NCBI GenBank assembly: GCA_964415295.1
Contig: CAYPYN010000004.1
Location: 400,934 to 464,933 of the forward strand
Source: SB21 sp964415295
GTDB taxonomy: Bacteria; CLD3; SB21
Reading direction: 5' to 3'
Length of the DNA: 64,000 nt
Part shown: in pieces, positions 43,504 to 51,691 of the stretch
How the letters are laid out: the number at the start of each line of letters is the position of its first letter
How positions within the stretch are numbered: the stretch's first letter is position 1
Made by a program: the position numbers and the translations under genes
The notes under the pieces: generated by a model
Told to the model about the DNA's origin: nothing
The model's database searches: none
Seen by the model: the letters and a program-made list of their open reading frames with translations, nothing else

Positions 43504-44988
43504 TTATTTCAAACCGGCATGAATGAAATTACCGACCACTTGGACAGAATTGACGACAAAACTCGGAAAGAGACCAAGTAAGATTACGCCCAGCATCGTT
43601 CCCCACAAAGCCATCTTGGCTCCAAACGGTACTTCAATCGGCGAAACATCGGTAGATTTCTCGATATAGGCTCTCTTAAGTACGATCAGATAATAATAAA
43701 CCGAAATGACGCTGGTCAGTATTCCGATCGTCACCAGTCCGTAGAAACCTTTGTCGAGACCTGCGGCAAAAAGGTAGACTTTCCCGATAAAACCGGCCAG
43801 AGGCGGGATACCCGCCAGCGACAAAAGACAGATGAGCAGGACCAGAGCAAGGAATGGTGCACGTTTACTCAAACCGATATACGCCGTGATATCGTCGCTT
43901 TGCATCTTATTGTATACCAGAGTGACGACGATGAAGATGCCAAAATTGGCAAATAAATACTGGGTCAGATAAAAGAGAATCGAGGAAACACCGATATCCG
44001 AATACGCGGCGAGTCCGATTATCATATAGCCGGCTTGTGCGATCGAGGAATACGCCAAAAGGCGTTTGATATTCTTCTGCGGTACGGCAAGGAAATTTCC
44101 CAACAGCATTGTCAGCGCCGCAAGAACGAAGAACAAATTGGCGAGAAACGGTTCCAGACCGGCGATCTTATTGAATACTCCGTAATAAAGCCGAATAATC
44201 ACTGCAAAGCCCGACGCTTTGGAGGCCACCGATAAGAAAGCCGTCACCGGTGTCGGTGCGCCCGTGTAAGTATCCGGGGCCCACATGTGAAAAGGCACGG
44301 CCGTGATCTTGAAGCTCAGACCCACCAGTATCATAACGACCCCAGCCAGAAGGACCACCGATGATCCTGCGAATTCCGGATTGAGGGAACGCTTTACAAT
44401 CTCGGTCAAAACCGTGCTCCCGGTAGCTCCGTAGACCAGGACCATTCCGAAGAGCAGGATGGTTGCGAAGACGGTGCCGAGAATGATAAATTTCATGCCG
44501 CCTTCCGCCGAATAATGATCCTGTTTAAAATAGGCGGTGAGAATATACAACGCAATGGTCGTGGTTTCGACGGCGACGAAAAGCGTAATGAGCTCCGTGG
44601 CCGACACCATGAGCATCATGCCGAAAACGGCGAACACAACCGTAACATAAAACGCGCTTTGGCTTTTGCTCCATTTGGAAACGAAATGCCAGGCCGCGAT
44701 CACGGTCAGAATACCCGACAGGATAAAAATGATGTTCATGAAATGGGCCAAGCCGTCGTGCGTATAAGTTCCGAAAAAAGTACTGCCTTCCGGTTCGCTA
44801 AGACCTACCATGATCATCAGGGTCGTTACAAAACCAAATAAAGTGAGAATAGGAGAAACCCACGGTCTCTCGTTGCCGCCTACGGCTTCCCACACAATTA
44901 AAGCGACGGCTGTCAGCAGAACGAAAAACTCCGGCGCCCGCAAAAAAGCCATCAGACTATCCATCAATACATCGTTCATCTTGTCCAC
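43504..44988 (-). CDS. nuoN: NADH-quinone oxidoreductase subunit N
   Basis: A 494-residue protein with about 14 transmembrane helices, an antiporter-like proton-pumping subunit of complex I. Key family motifs are present: ELITLFVAVE with the conserved Glu in helix 5, the Lys-containing GLSFKITAVPFHMWAPDTY and a later LLCLLSLAGIPPLAGFIGK. Normally nuoN ends the nuoA-N operon after nuoM. Here its neighbours are a 117-residue unknown upstream and meaB downstream, so it is separated from the rest of the complex I genes. Confidence 0.95.
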   Translation of the reverse strand: MDKMNDVLMDSLMAFLRAPEFFVLLTAVALIVWEAVGGNERPWVSPILTLFGFVTTLMIMVGLSEPEGSTFFGTYTHDGLAHFMNIIFILSGILTVIAAWHFVSKWSKSQSAFYVTVVFAVFGMMLMVSATELITLFVAVETTTIALYILTAYFKQDHYSAEGGMKFIILGTVFATILLFGMVLVYGATGSTVLTEIVKRSLNPEFAGSSVVLLAGVVMILVGLSFKITAVPFHMWAPDTYTGAPTPVTAFLSVASKASGFAVIIRLYYGVFNKIAGLEPFLANLFFVLAALTMLLGNFLAVPQKNIKRLLAYSSIAQAGYMIIGLAAYSDIGVSSILFYLTQYLFANFGIFIVVTLVYNKMQSDDITAYIGLSKRAPFLALVLLICLLSLAGIPPLAGFIGKVYLFAAGLDKGFYGLVTIGILTSVISVYYYLIVLKRAYIEKSTDVSPIEVPFGAKMALWGTMLGVILLGLFPSFVVNSVQVVGNFIHAGLK

Positions 44989-44994
44989 TCTTTC

Positions 44995-45348
44995 TTACAT
45001 TTCAGTATGATCTGGAAATTGTTGGTACACATCAATCAGCAATCTTCTTAAATCTTCCTTGTTCACATTATTATGATCCTCCGCCACCAAATGATACATG
45101 ATGGAAACCACATGACCGACAAATTTGGCTTTGGAAGGATCGGAAAGTTCTTTTTTATCCATATCGTCAAGACGTTCGCCGGTGATCCGCTCGGCTTCGG
45201 CGATACTAAGTCTTACATACCGGTCGGCCGCATCCGCCGATAATCCGGTAACTTCGTTTGTCAGAACATCGCTCCAAGCCCTGATGATATTCTCTTGGCG
45301 CTGGGATCCTTTGATGATCATAACCGATGCCATAACCTGGTTCTTCAT
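44995..45348 (-). CDS. Unknown protein co-transcribed with nuoN
   Basis: About 117 residues from the ATG at 45348 (the frame also opens with a TTG at 45357, and a further ATG is at 45333). Mostly helical, soluble and charged, with segments like WSDVLTNEVTGLSADAADRYVRLSIAEAERITGERLDDMDKKE and a C-terminal EDLRRLLIDVYQQF. No transmembrane helix or Cys. I do not recognise a family. It lies 6 bases before nuoN, bounded by its own promoter and the nuoN terminator. Confidence 0.65.
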   Translation of the reverse strand: MKNQVMASVMIIKGSQRQENIIRAWSDVLTNEVTGLSADAADRYVRLSIAEAERITGERLDDMDKKELSDPSKAKFVGHVVSIMYHLVAEDHNNVNKEDLRRLLIDVYQQFPDHTEM

Positions 45349-45365
45349 TCGTTTCAACGGCGGAA

Positions 45366-45394
45366 AACTTATTGAACTTACCCCAAAAATTCAA
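45366..45394 (-). promoter_or_regulatory. Promoter for the unknown gene plus nuoN
   Basis: Minus strand: -35 TTGAAT (45389-45394), 17-base spacer, -10 TAAGTT (45366-45371). Transcription would begin near 45359, a short leader before the ATG at 45348 or 45333. Confidence 0.45.
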
Positions 45395-45405
45395 CGTTAA
45401 AAACA

Positions 45406-46263
45406 TCAATTTTTGATCCGTCCGGACACCACGGCGATCAGAACCCGAACGGCGTCGGCCACAAAAAACCATGGTATACTCAGCCAATGATACCACCTGG
45501 CATACCGCATCAAAAAGACGAGGTTACTGAACAATCTCAATCGGATCTTGCGCCACTTCAGCTGTCCGCCTGTAGCTGCGGAGATCCTGTGCCATACTTT
45601 GCCGGAAGGAATGTATGCCATCCTGAACCCGGCTTGTCGTGCGCGCATGCAGTAATCCGCATCTTCGGAATACATGCGGTACGCAGTGTCGAGAAGACCT
45701 ACACGCTCAATAACGGATTTCCGTATCAGCATGGCACAACCGGTGATGTAATCACAATCACGCATCTCGCCGTATTGACCGGCGTCTTTTTGGCGGATCC
45801 CAATGTGACGGCTCAGGCCTTTGTGCAGTTTGATCTCTCCCCCTGCAAACCATATCATGTCCGGCGGCTGATGGTAGTAAATCTTCGGCCCAGCAATGCC
45901 GATCGAGGGATCGGCTTGAGCCTTTATTATCAATTCCGATAACAACCGCTTATCAACGGTGGTATCGTTATTCAGAAGCAGAACGTAGTCCGCACCGTGT
46001 TTAACAGCATGATCGATCCCGACATTATTGCCCCCCGCAAATCCCAGATTTCTTTCGTTCTGTATCAAAACCATCCTACCCGTCAAAAGAGGTCCGTCGA
46101 AAGTGCTCCTTATCGCTTCCGCACTGCCGTCGGAGGATGCATTGTCCACCACGACCAAGCAGAAGTTGGTGTAGTCCGATTCCATCACGGACGCCAGGCA
46201 ATCCAGCGTCAGCTGTTTACCGTTGTATGAAAGGATGATGCAGTGGACCAGGGGCTCGTTCAT
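45406..46263 (-). CDS. Family 2 glycosyltransferase
   Basis: A 285-residue GT-A enzyme. N-terminal strand HCIILSYNGKQLTLDCLASV, then VVVDNASSDGS, the metal-binding LLLNNDTTVD, and GCAMLIRKSVIERVG with EDADYCMRARQAGF. These are typical of rhamnosyltransferase-like GT2 enzymes. A C-terminal hydrophobic segment (about 245-275) could attach it to the membrane. It follows the histidine kinase gene by 18 bases and is probably in the same transcript. Donor and acceptor unknown. Confidence 0.9.
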   Translation of the reverse strand: MNEPLVHCIILSYNGKQLTLDCLASVMESDYTNFCLVVVDNASSDGSAEAIRSTFDGPLLTGRMVLIQNERNLGFAGGNNVGIDHAVKHGADYVLLLNNDTTVDKRLLSELIIKAQADPSIGIAGPKIYYHQPPDMIWFAGGEIKLHKGLSRHIGIRQKDAGQYGEMRDCDYITGCAMLIRKSVIERVGLLDTAYRMYSEDADYCMRARQAGFRMAYIPSGKVWHRISAATGGQLKWRKIRLRLFSNLVFLMRYARWYHWLSIPWFFVADAVRVLIAVVSGRIKN

Positions 46264-46281
46264 GCGGCGGCGGCAGGCTGA

Positions 46282-47487
46282 TCAGGTTAGAATATGTTGT
46301 TTAGGAAGTGAGATCTTAAAAGTGGATCCTTCACCTTCTTTACTCAGCACGCCGATCGTGCCACCGTGCAATTGGACGATATGCCTGGCCAGGCTGAGAC
46401 CGATGCCGGCGCCTTCCACCGTGCGGGTCGTGGATTGATCGATCTGGTAGAATTTATCAAATATCCGTTCGTGGTATTTGGAAGCGATACCCGGGCCGTT
46501 ATCGGTGACCATCAGATCGACGGAGTTTTTCATAACGGCCACTTCGATCCGAATCTCGCCTTCGAATGGAGAGAACTTGACCGCATTCTCAATAAGATGC
46601 TCGACACACTGCAGAAATCGTCCGGAATCCAGGGACAAAGGCGGCAGGTTGACAGGTATCAGCAAGTGAAAGTTGATTTTCTTCTCCGCCGCATCCGTCT
46701 TATAACGTTCTACGGCTTTATCGATCAATTCGGACAGATTGGTCGAATGACGCTCAAGTACGATCGCTCCGTATTCGATCTCCGCGAGGGATATGAGGTC
46801 GTTAATGAGATCACCGAGTCTTTTACTCTCATTGAGTATGACCTCGATGAACTTTTGCTTGGTCTCTTCATCCACATGGGCCGAGTCGCGCATGAGACTG
46901 CTGAAACCCTGAATCGAATGAATGGGGGTTCGAAGTTCGTGAGAGATCGTCGACAAGAAATTGGATTTCAGATCGCGCACTTCTTTTCGGGCACGGTAAC
47001 CCCAACTGACCACTTCACGAAAAAGGTTATTGGTATCCCGAAGCCGTTTGCTCATCACCTTGGCAATCCTGGAAAGTATCTCGTGCCCCAGAACCAGATC
47101 TTTGCTGATGATCGAATGAAATGACTGTTTGGATAAATAGAGCAAAGTGGCATCGTCCATGGCGGCCGCGCCGGCCGAGCGCGATTCTTCGTCAAGCAAT
47201 GCCATTTCTCCAAAGAAACTCCCCGAGGGCAACACGGCTACGGCCTGTTGACGCATTTCTTCTCCCGGCAGAGTTTTGTATATCTTGATCGAACCGGATG
47301 CGACAATATACATTCCGTCCGTCTGCGTACTGCCGTCGTCAAAAATAGTCTCGCCGGGCGCATAGGCTCTCGTTTCGAAAGAACCGATGATGGATTGAAT
47401 CTGTTCCCTGGAAATATTCTTGAATAAAGCGGAAGATTTGAGGATTTCGATTTTGGACAATTCGTCCATCGTTTCCAGAATTTGCAT
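46282..47487 (-). CDS. Histidine kinase with N-terminal cyclic-nucleotide-binding domain
   Basis: A 401-residue soluble kinase. Residues about 18-140 are a CRP/cNMP-type domain with the phosphate-binding cassette FGEMALLDEESRSAG (Glu94, Arg103). A linker helix leads to the DHp domain with His183 (ISHELRTP). The HATPase domain has N box HLIENAVKFSP, G1 DNGPGIA, F box FDKFYQ and G2 GAGIGLSLARHIV. No transmembrane segment, so it senses a cytoplasmic ligand. GAGG upstream supports the ATG. No response regulator is next to it. It follows two MBL-fold enzyme genes in the same operon. Confidence 0.93.
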   Translation of the reverse strand: MQILETMDELSKIEILKSSALFKNISREQIQSIIGSFETRAYAPGETIFDDGSTQTDGMYIVASGSIKIYKTLPGEEMRQQAVAVLPSGSFFGEMALLDEESRSAGAAAMDDATLLYLSKQSFHSIISKDLVLGHEILSRIAKVMSKRLRDTNNLFREVVSWGYRARKEVRDLKSNFLSTISHELRTPIHSIQGFSSLMRDSAHVDEETKQKFIEVILNESKRLGDLINDLISLAEIEYGAIVLERHSTNLSELIDKAVERYKTDAAEKKINFHLLIPVNLPPLSLDSGRFLQCVEHLIENAVKFSPFEGEIRIEVAVMKNSVDLMVTDNGPGIASKYHERIFDKFYQIDQSTTRTVEGAGIGLSLARHIVQLHGGTIGVLSKEGEGSTFKISLPKQHILT

Positions 47488-47497
47488 GGAGTTTCCT

Positions 47498-48328
47498 CTA
47501 TAGGATCAGTTTGAGCCCTTCCTGAGAAGGAATGACGGTTGTGTCCGTCCGGCCGTTATTTCGATGAACCATGGAGCGGATCATATCATCGCTGTATTCG
47601 GGTGAATAATGAAACAGAACGAGTTTGTGTACACCGCCTGCTTTGGCTAATTCAATGGCTAGCTCCATACTGCTATGTCCCGATCCCGCGTACGCTTCCC
47701 CGTCTTCGGAACTATAATGCGAATCATGAACCAATATCTGAGCATTTCGGACAAGGTTTAATATGTCATCGTGAAAGAATCCCTGGTCATGCTCGACATC
47801 CGTCATATAAACAAGAGCTTTCCCTTCTTCTTCGATCCGGTAAGCCGTCGAGCCGATCGCCCCATGCGGCACCTTACAATGCGTTATCGTCACTCCGTCC
47901 AAATCCAGCACCGGTGAGGTCAGCTCCGTAATCTCGATCGTTGCACTAAAATTAGATAAGGCGCAGATGGGAGAAAATGTAGAGTGCAGCTGTCCGTCCA
48001 TAATCTTACGAAGCTCCACCGAAGAACTCTGCTCTCCATAAATCCGTATCTTATTGCCGGGAATAAAGGCGGGAATAAAAAACGGAAATCCCTGAATGTG
48101 ATCCAGATGCGTGTGGCTGAGAAAAATGCTGACCTCACCCTGACCTTTTCCCAACGGCGTAGCCAGTAGTTTGCGGGACAGTCCGCAAATGCCCGTACCG
48201 GCGTCCAGTATCAGGTCATGGCCTTTTTTCGTCTTGATATGAATGCAGGCCGTATTCCCGCCGAATTCATTCGTCTCAGGACCCGGTACTGCCACCGTTC
48301 CCCGCACGCCGTAGAAAGTGATTTCCAT
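47498..48328 (-). CDS. MBL-fold metallo-hydrolase (second of a tandem pair)
   Basis: A 276-residue metallo-beta-lactamase-fold enzyme with the metal motif H72-x-H74-x-D76-H77 (SHTHLDH) and later metal ligands in YMTDVEHDQG and VHDSHY, ending in GHSSMELAIELA ... LVLFHYSPEYSDD. Start MEITFYGVRGTVAVPGPET matches the upstream paralogue closely. The HTHLDHIQGFPFF site is of the RNase Z / phosphodiesterase-like branch. It is encoded 10 bases before the cyclic-nucleotide-binding kinase. Confidence 0.9.
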   Translation of the reverse strand: MEITFYGVRGTVAVPGPETNEFGGNTACIHIKTKKGHDLILDAGTGICGLSRKLLATPLGKGQGEVSIFLSHTHLDHIQGFPFFIPAFIPGNKIRIYGEQSSSVELRKIMDGQLHSTFSPICALSNFSATIEITELTSPVLDLDGVTITHCKVPHGAIGSTAYRIEEEGKALVYMTDVEHDQGFFHDDILNLVRNAQILVHDSHYSSEDGEAYAGSGHSSMELAIELAKAGGVHKLVLFHYSPEYSDDMIRSMVHRNNGRTDTTVIPSQEGLKLIL

Positions 48329-48351
48329 ATTGGTTAAGAATGCTTGCTTTG

Positions 48352-49260
48352 TTAAATAGAAATTTCTACGCCTTCACGGGCTACGAGTACTTCCACATGC
48401 GTTTCTTTCGATTTTGTCCGATAATACTCTGCCATACCGTCCAGAATTTCATCCGTATTACTCGGGGCATGATGGAATAACGCCATGCGCGCAACGCCGC
48501 TCTCCATACATAGATCGATACCGTGCTCCGGCGTGCTGTGTCCCCAATGAGGGTTCTTGATATATTCATTGATCTGGAAAAAAGTGTCGTAGACCATAAA
48601 ATCCACATCTTCAAGAATACTATTGAGTTTGAACTGATACTCACTCATCAGGCGAATTTCCTCATCATTGGCCGGCGGGGGGGGCGTGGGAATAAAGGTC
48701 TCCCCTATCAGCACATTCTCAAACGGTGCGGTATCGGATACGTAAGCAAAAGTTTTGCCGTCGGCCTCGATACGATAGCCCAGTGCGATATTAGGATGAT
48801 TCAGTCGGAAAGTCTTCACAATGGCGCCGTCCAGTTTGAATTTATGATCGGCTTCGATCTCCTTAAAATCAAGACGTGCCTTGATCGCGTTAAACGATAC
48901 GGGCATAAAAAAATCCTGATTCTGATAGGCCATGATCTCTTTCAGCCGCATATGGTTGCTCGGTCTGGCATGTATGGTAAATTGATTGCCGTCAACAAAA
49001 AGCGGTTTGAAGAACGGGAATCCCTGAATGTGGTCCCAATGCGGGTGAGAAATAAGGATGTCCGCTTTGCCTTTGCCGGAGCCGAAACCGTTATTCATGA
49101 GCGATTGTCCGAGCGGACGAATGCCTGTACCGGCATCAATGATGATTAATTGGCCATTATCCAGCCTGACTTCGACACAGGGAGTATTACCGCCGTATTT
49201 ATTCGTTGAAATCCCGGGAACAGGATAGGAACCGCGAACGCCCCAGAACTTGACTTTCAT
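48352..49260 (-). CDS. MBL-fold metallo-hydrolase (first of a tandem pair)
   Basis: A 302-residue paralogue of the next gene, with H72-x-H74-x-D76-H77 (SHPHWDH), AYVSDTAPF and GHSTPEHGIDL ... ALFHHAPSNTDE. Opening MKVKFWGVRGSYPVPGIST is nearly the same as in its neighbour. It has an extra Pro-rich insertion (TPPPPAND) near residue 195, encoded across a run of eight C's (48677-48684). It is the first gene after the promoter at 49313-49341. Likely a phosphodiesterase or similar hydrolase; substrate not known. Confidence 0.9.
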   Translation of the reverse strand: MKVKFWGVRGSYPVPGISTNKYGGNTPCVEVRLDNGQLIIIDAGTGIRPLGQSLMNNGFGSGKGKADILISHPHWDHIQGFPFFKPLFVDGNQFTIHARPSNHMRLKEIMAYQNQDFFMPVSFNAIKARLDFKEIEADHKFKLDGAIVKTFRLNHPNIALGYRIEADGKTFAYVSDTAPFENVLIGETFIPTPPPPANDEEIRLMSEYQFKLNSILEDVDFMVYDTFFQINEYIKNPHWGHSTPEHGIDLCMESGVARMALFHHAPSNTDEILDGMAEYYRTKSKETHVEVLVAREGVEISI

Positions 49261-49312
49261 AGAAGGGAACCTTCATTAGAAAGATGAAGCAGAAACAAAG
49301 GCCATCTTTTTA

Positions 49313-49341
49313 ATTATACTAAATTTGTAAGGCAAATGCAA
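49313..49341 (-). promoter_or_regulatory. Promoter of the MBL-MBL-kinase operon
   Basis: Minus strand: -35 TTGCAT (49336-49341), exactly 17 bases, -10 TATAAT (49313-49318). Transcription would start near 49306, about 45 bases before the first MBL gene. Confidence 0.75.
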
Positions 49342-49361
49342 TAGAAGGAAGGGACGCGCAT

Positions 49362-49718
49362 TCACTTGAAGGAACGAATGGCTTCCTGGATGGTCTTATA
49401 CGTTGGGAGAAAATTGCCGATCTCGAGCATTTGGAATACTTCCATAACTTCGTCTGTGAGCCCGGCCAACTTTATATCGCCGTTGCTGTTCCGGACTTCT
49501 TTCAAAATACCAAGGAATATACCCCAGCCTGCGCTACTGATGTAGTTAACTTCACGAAGATCGATTACAATACGGTTCTGTTTGTTGTCCACAAGATCAT
49601 CCAGCGCCTTTTCGACCTGCGAAGCAGAAACGGAGTCCAACTGCCCGTTTAACTCCAGCATAGTCACATCGCTGCGATCTTCATTAGGATGGATCTTTAT
49701 GTGAATGGGATGCAGCAT
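49362..49718 (-). CDS. STAS-domain anti-sigma factor antagonist-like protein
   Basis: A 118-residue single STAS domain of the SpoIIAA/RsbV type. The phosphorylatable Ser lies in NYISSAGWG (Ser61/Ser62), preceded by IVIDLREV; the final helix follows EVMEVFQML. Such proteins release an anti-sigma factor or partner kinase when unphosphorylated. No anti-sigma kinase or PP2C phosphatase is nearby. It lies 7 bases after thiG, just upstream of the promoter of the MBL-kinase operon. Confidence 0.9.
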   Translation of the reverse strand: MLHPIHIKIHPNEDRSDVTMLELNGQLDSVSASQVEKALDDLVDNKQNRIVIDLREVNYISSAGWGIFLGILKEVRNSNGDIKLAGLTDEVMEVFQMLEIGNFLPTYKTIQEAIRSFK

Positions 49719-49725
49719 ACAGTCA

Positions 49726-50505
49726 TTATTTTCCGATAATACCTTCTACGGGGCTGGAGGCGGTCGCGTACAGTTTTTTGGGAATCCGGCCTGCTTCGTA
49801 AGCGAGCCGTCCGGCTTCCACGGCCAGGCGCATCGCGCGGGCCATCTTGATCGGATCGCCCGCACCAGCTATGGCAGTATTCATGAGGATGCCGTCGCAT
49901 CCCAATTCCATCGCGATCGCCGCGTCGGACGCCGTGCCGACACCGGCATCTACAATAACAGGGACCGAAGCTTGTTCCAGAATAATCTGCAGGTTATAGG
50001 GATTTCGGATACCAAGACCGGAACCGATAGGTGCGGCCAACGGCATGACCGCGGCACATCCGATGTCCTCTAATTTTTTGCATACGATGGGATCGTCTAT
50101 GCAATACGGCAAAACTGTGAATCCTTCTTTCACAAGCTGTTTGGCGCCTTCCAGCAGCTGCTCGTTATCAGGAAAAAGCGTTTTGGAATCTCCCAGTACT
50201 TCGAGTTTGACCAAATTCGACCCTAGCGCTTCTCTCGCCAACAGACACGTCAACACGGCGTCCTTGGCGGTATAACAACCGGCCGTATTGGGAAGTAACG
50301 TATATTTCTTTCCGATATGATCCAACAGGCCTTTGTCGCCGGGATTTTCAAGATTGATGCGCCGCAGGGCCACGGTAATGATCTCCGCACCGCTGGCTTC
50401 GATCGCCTGTTTGGTTTCTTCGTAATCCTTATACTTACCCGTTCCGACGATCAGACGGGAATTGAATTCAAATTTACCCAAAACGAGTTTTTGCGTATTT
50501 TTCAT
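49726..50505 (-). CDS. thiG: Thiazole synthase ThiG
   Basis: About 259 residues from the ATG at 50505, which has GGAG 5 bases upstream; an ATG at 50532 would add nine residues without good support. TIM-barrel motifs: LIVGTGKYKDYEE, ALRRIN, PNTAGCYTA, the Schiff-base Lys (VKLEVLGD, about residue 100), and PVIVDAGVGTASDAAIAMELG. It forms the thiazole phosphate of thiamin with the ThiS thiocarboxylate. It follows thiS; other thi genes are elsewhere. Confidence 0.95.
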   Translation of the reverse strand: MKNTQKLVLGKFEFNSRLIVGTGKYKDYEETKQAIEASGAEIITVALRRINLENPGDKGLLDHIGKKYTLLPNTAGCYTAKDAVLTCLLAREALGSNLVKLEVLGDSKTLFPDNEQLLEGAKQLVKEGFTVLPYCIDDPIVCKKLEDIGCAAVMPLAAPIGSGLGIRNPYNLQIILEQASVPVIVDAGVGTASDAAIAMELGCDGILMNTAIAGAGDPIKMARAMRLAVEAGRLAYEAGRIPKKLYATASSPVEGIIGK

Positions 50506-50563
50506 TTCTTCTCCGGATTTAATGCGGCTCAATATAAAGCTTTATTGGCATTATATCAACCGC

Positions 50564-50767
50564 TCATCCTCCTTGTACCGCACGGATGATTTCGATCTCA
50601 TCGCCGTCCTTGATTTCCTGACGGTCAAAGTCCGATCTTTTGACCACGTGGAGATTCAGCGCCACGGCAATACCGCTGGGCTGATCGATCTCAAAATGCT
50701 TCAGCACCTGTGTGATCGTCTGCACTCCCTGCAGATCGTATGTTTTTCCGTTTACCTTCAGATTCAT
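50564..50767 (-). CDS. thiS: Sulfur carrier protein ThiS
   Basis: A 67-residue ubiquitin-like protein that ends in Gly-Gly (AVQGG), the C-terminus that is adenylated and turned into a thiocarboxylate. The start MNLKVNGKTYDL and the middle GIAVALNLHVV are typical. It gives sulfur to ThiG, encoded next. The gap upstream is only 27 bases, so there is no room for a TPP riboswitch here. Confidence 0.95.
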   Translation of the reverse strand: MNLKVNGKTYDLQGVQTITQVLKHFEIDQPSGIAVALNLHVVKRSDFDRQEIKDGDEIEIIRAVQGG

Positions 50768-50794
50768 ATTTTGAATAACCCGTCCTTGTTCGTT

Positions 50795-51124
50795 TTATTT
50801 CAGGTTATGCACATATTCGGCAAGCTCATCCAGTGCCGCCCCGCTGATAAAATTAAATTTCGGCATAACCGTATTCCCTGACTGAATCATTCTTCTGACA
50901 TAGGCCGGGTCCAATTGTCTTCCCCGCAATCCTTTGGCCTGCGCGGTTCCGGCGCCCTCTCTCCCGTGGCATACGGCACAATGATCCAAATACGTCTGTT
51001 TGGCACTCGCAGATACTAATACCTCCACTTTCTTCGTTTCTTTGAGAAGTTCGGAAAGGAAGGTAAAAACAGCAATGGCGCCGATAACAAAAACAAGCAT
51101 TAGCAGAATCTTTTTCCACTCCAT
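50795..51124 (-). CDS. Membrane-anchored class I cytochrome c
   Basis: A 109-residue protein with an uncleaved N-terminal helix (about 5-24) and one haem site C49-x2-C52-H53 (DHCAVCHG). The likely axial Met87 lies in NTVMPKF. The C-terminal helix is LDELAEYVHNL. This is a small electron carrier facing the periplasm. One base separates it from the def stop, so the two are on one transcript. The TlpA and DsbD proteins encoded elsewhere in the window could serve its maturation. Confidence 0.92.
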   Translation of the reverse strand: MEWKKILLMLVFVIGAIAVFTFLSELLKETKKVEVLVSASAKQTYLDHCAVCHGREGAGTAQAKGLRGRQLDPAYVRRMIQSGNTVMPKFNFISGAALDELAEYVHNLK

Positions 51125-51125
51125 C

Positions 51126-51677
51126 TTAGACCTGAATACCTTTCCCTTTTTCCGGAAGGATTTGTAATGAATGCTTCTGCAGTTCCTTCAGTTTTTTCCG
51201 AAGAAACCATCGCCGGATCGGAGACACGCGGTCAATAAACAGAATACCGTCAAGGTGATCGATTTCGTGCTGAATGATGCGTGCCGCCACGCCACGGTAT
51301 TCCGCCGATAGCGGCAGACCCTTCGTATCGAAGTAGCGTACGGAAATCCATTCCGGCCGTTTGACGTCAACATATACATCCGGAAAACTCAGACAACCTT
51401 CGCGAAAAACGGCCTGACCACCCGAATGCGTGATCTCCGGATTGATCATCACCGTGGGATTTGAATAAGGCGGATCGCTGAGCGGTCCGGCATCGAGCAC
51501 AATCATACGTCTATCCAGGCCAACTTGAGAAGCGGCCAATCCGACGCCTTCATGGGCCCGCATGGTTTCGAGCATATTCTCCGCCAGCGCCGACAGAGCA
51601 TCGTCCGGCCATACAACCTCGGACATCCTCTTCCTGAGAAAAGGATGTCCGTAGATCAAAATACTCAGAACAGCCAC
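51126..51677 (-). CDS. def: Peptide deformylase
   Basis: A 183-residue enzyme with all three motifs: GVGLAASQVG (44-53), EGCLS with metal ligand Cys95, and QHEIDH with His137, Glu138 and His141. It removes the N-formyl group from new proteins. An arginine/lysine-rich tail follows (RRWFLRKKLKELQKH). It follows yajC by 14 bases. Confidence 0.96.
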   Translation of the reverse strand: MAVLSILIYGHPFLRKRMSEVVWPDDALSALAENMLETMRAHEGVGLAASQVGLDRRMIVLDAGPLSDPPYSNPTVMINPEITHSGGQAVFREGCLSFPDVYVDVKRPEWISVRYFDTKGLPLSAEYRGVAARIIQHEIDHLDGILFIDRVSPIRRWFLRKKLKELQKHSLQILPEKGKGIQV

Positions 51678-51691
51678 AGCCGAATCGCTTA

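Noticed and set aside
50768..50794. TPP riboswitch before thiS
   Set aside because: The gap is only 27 bases and the upstream gene is co-directional; no thi-box sequence is seen.
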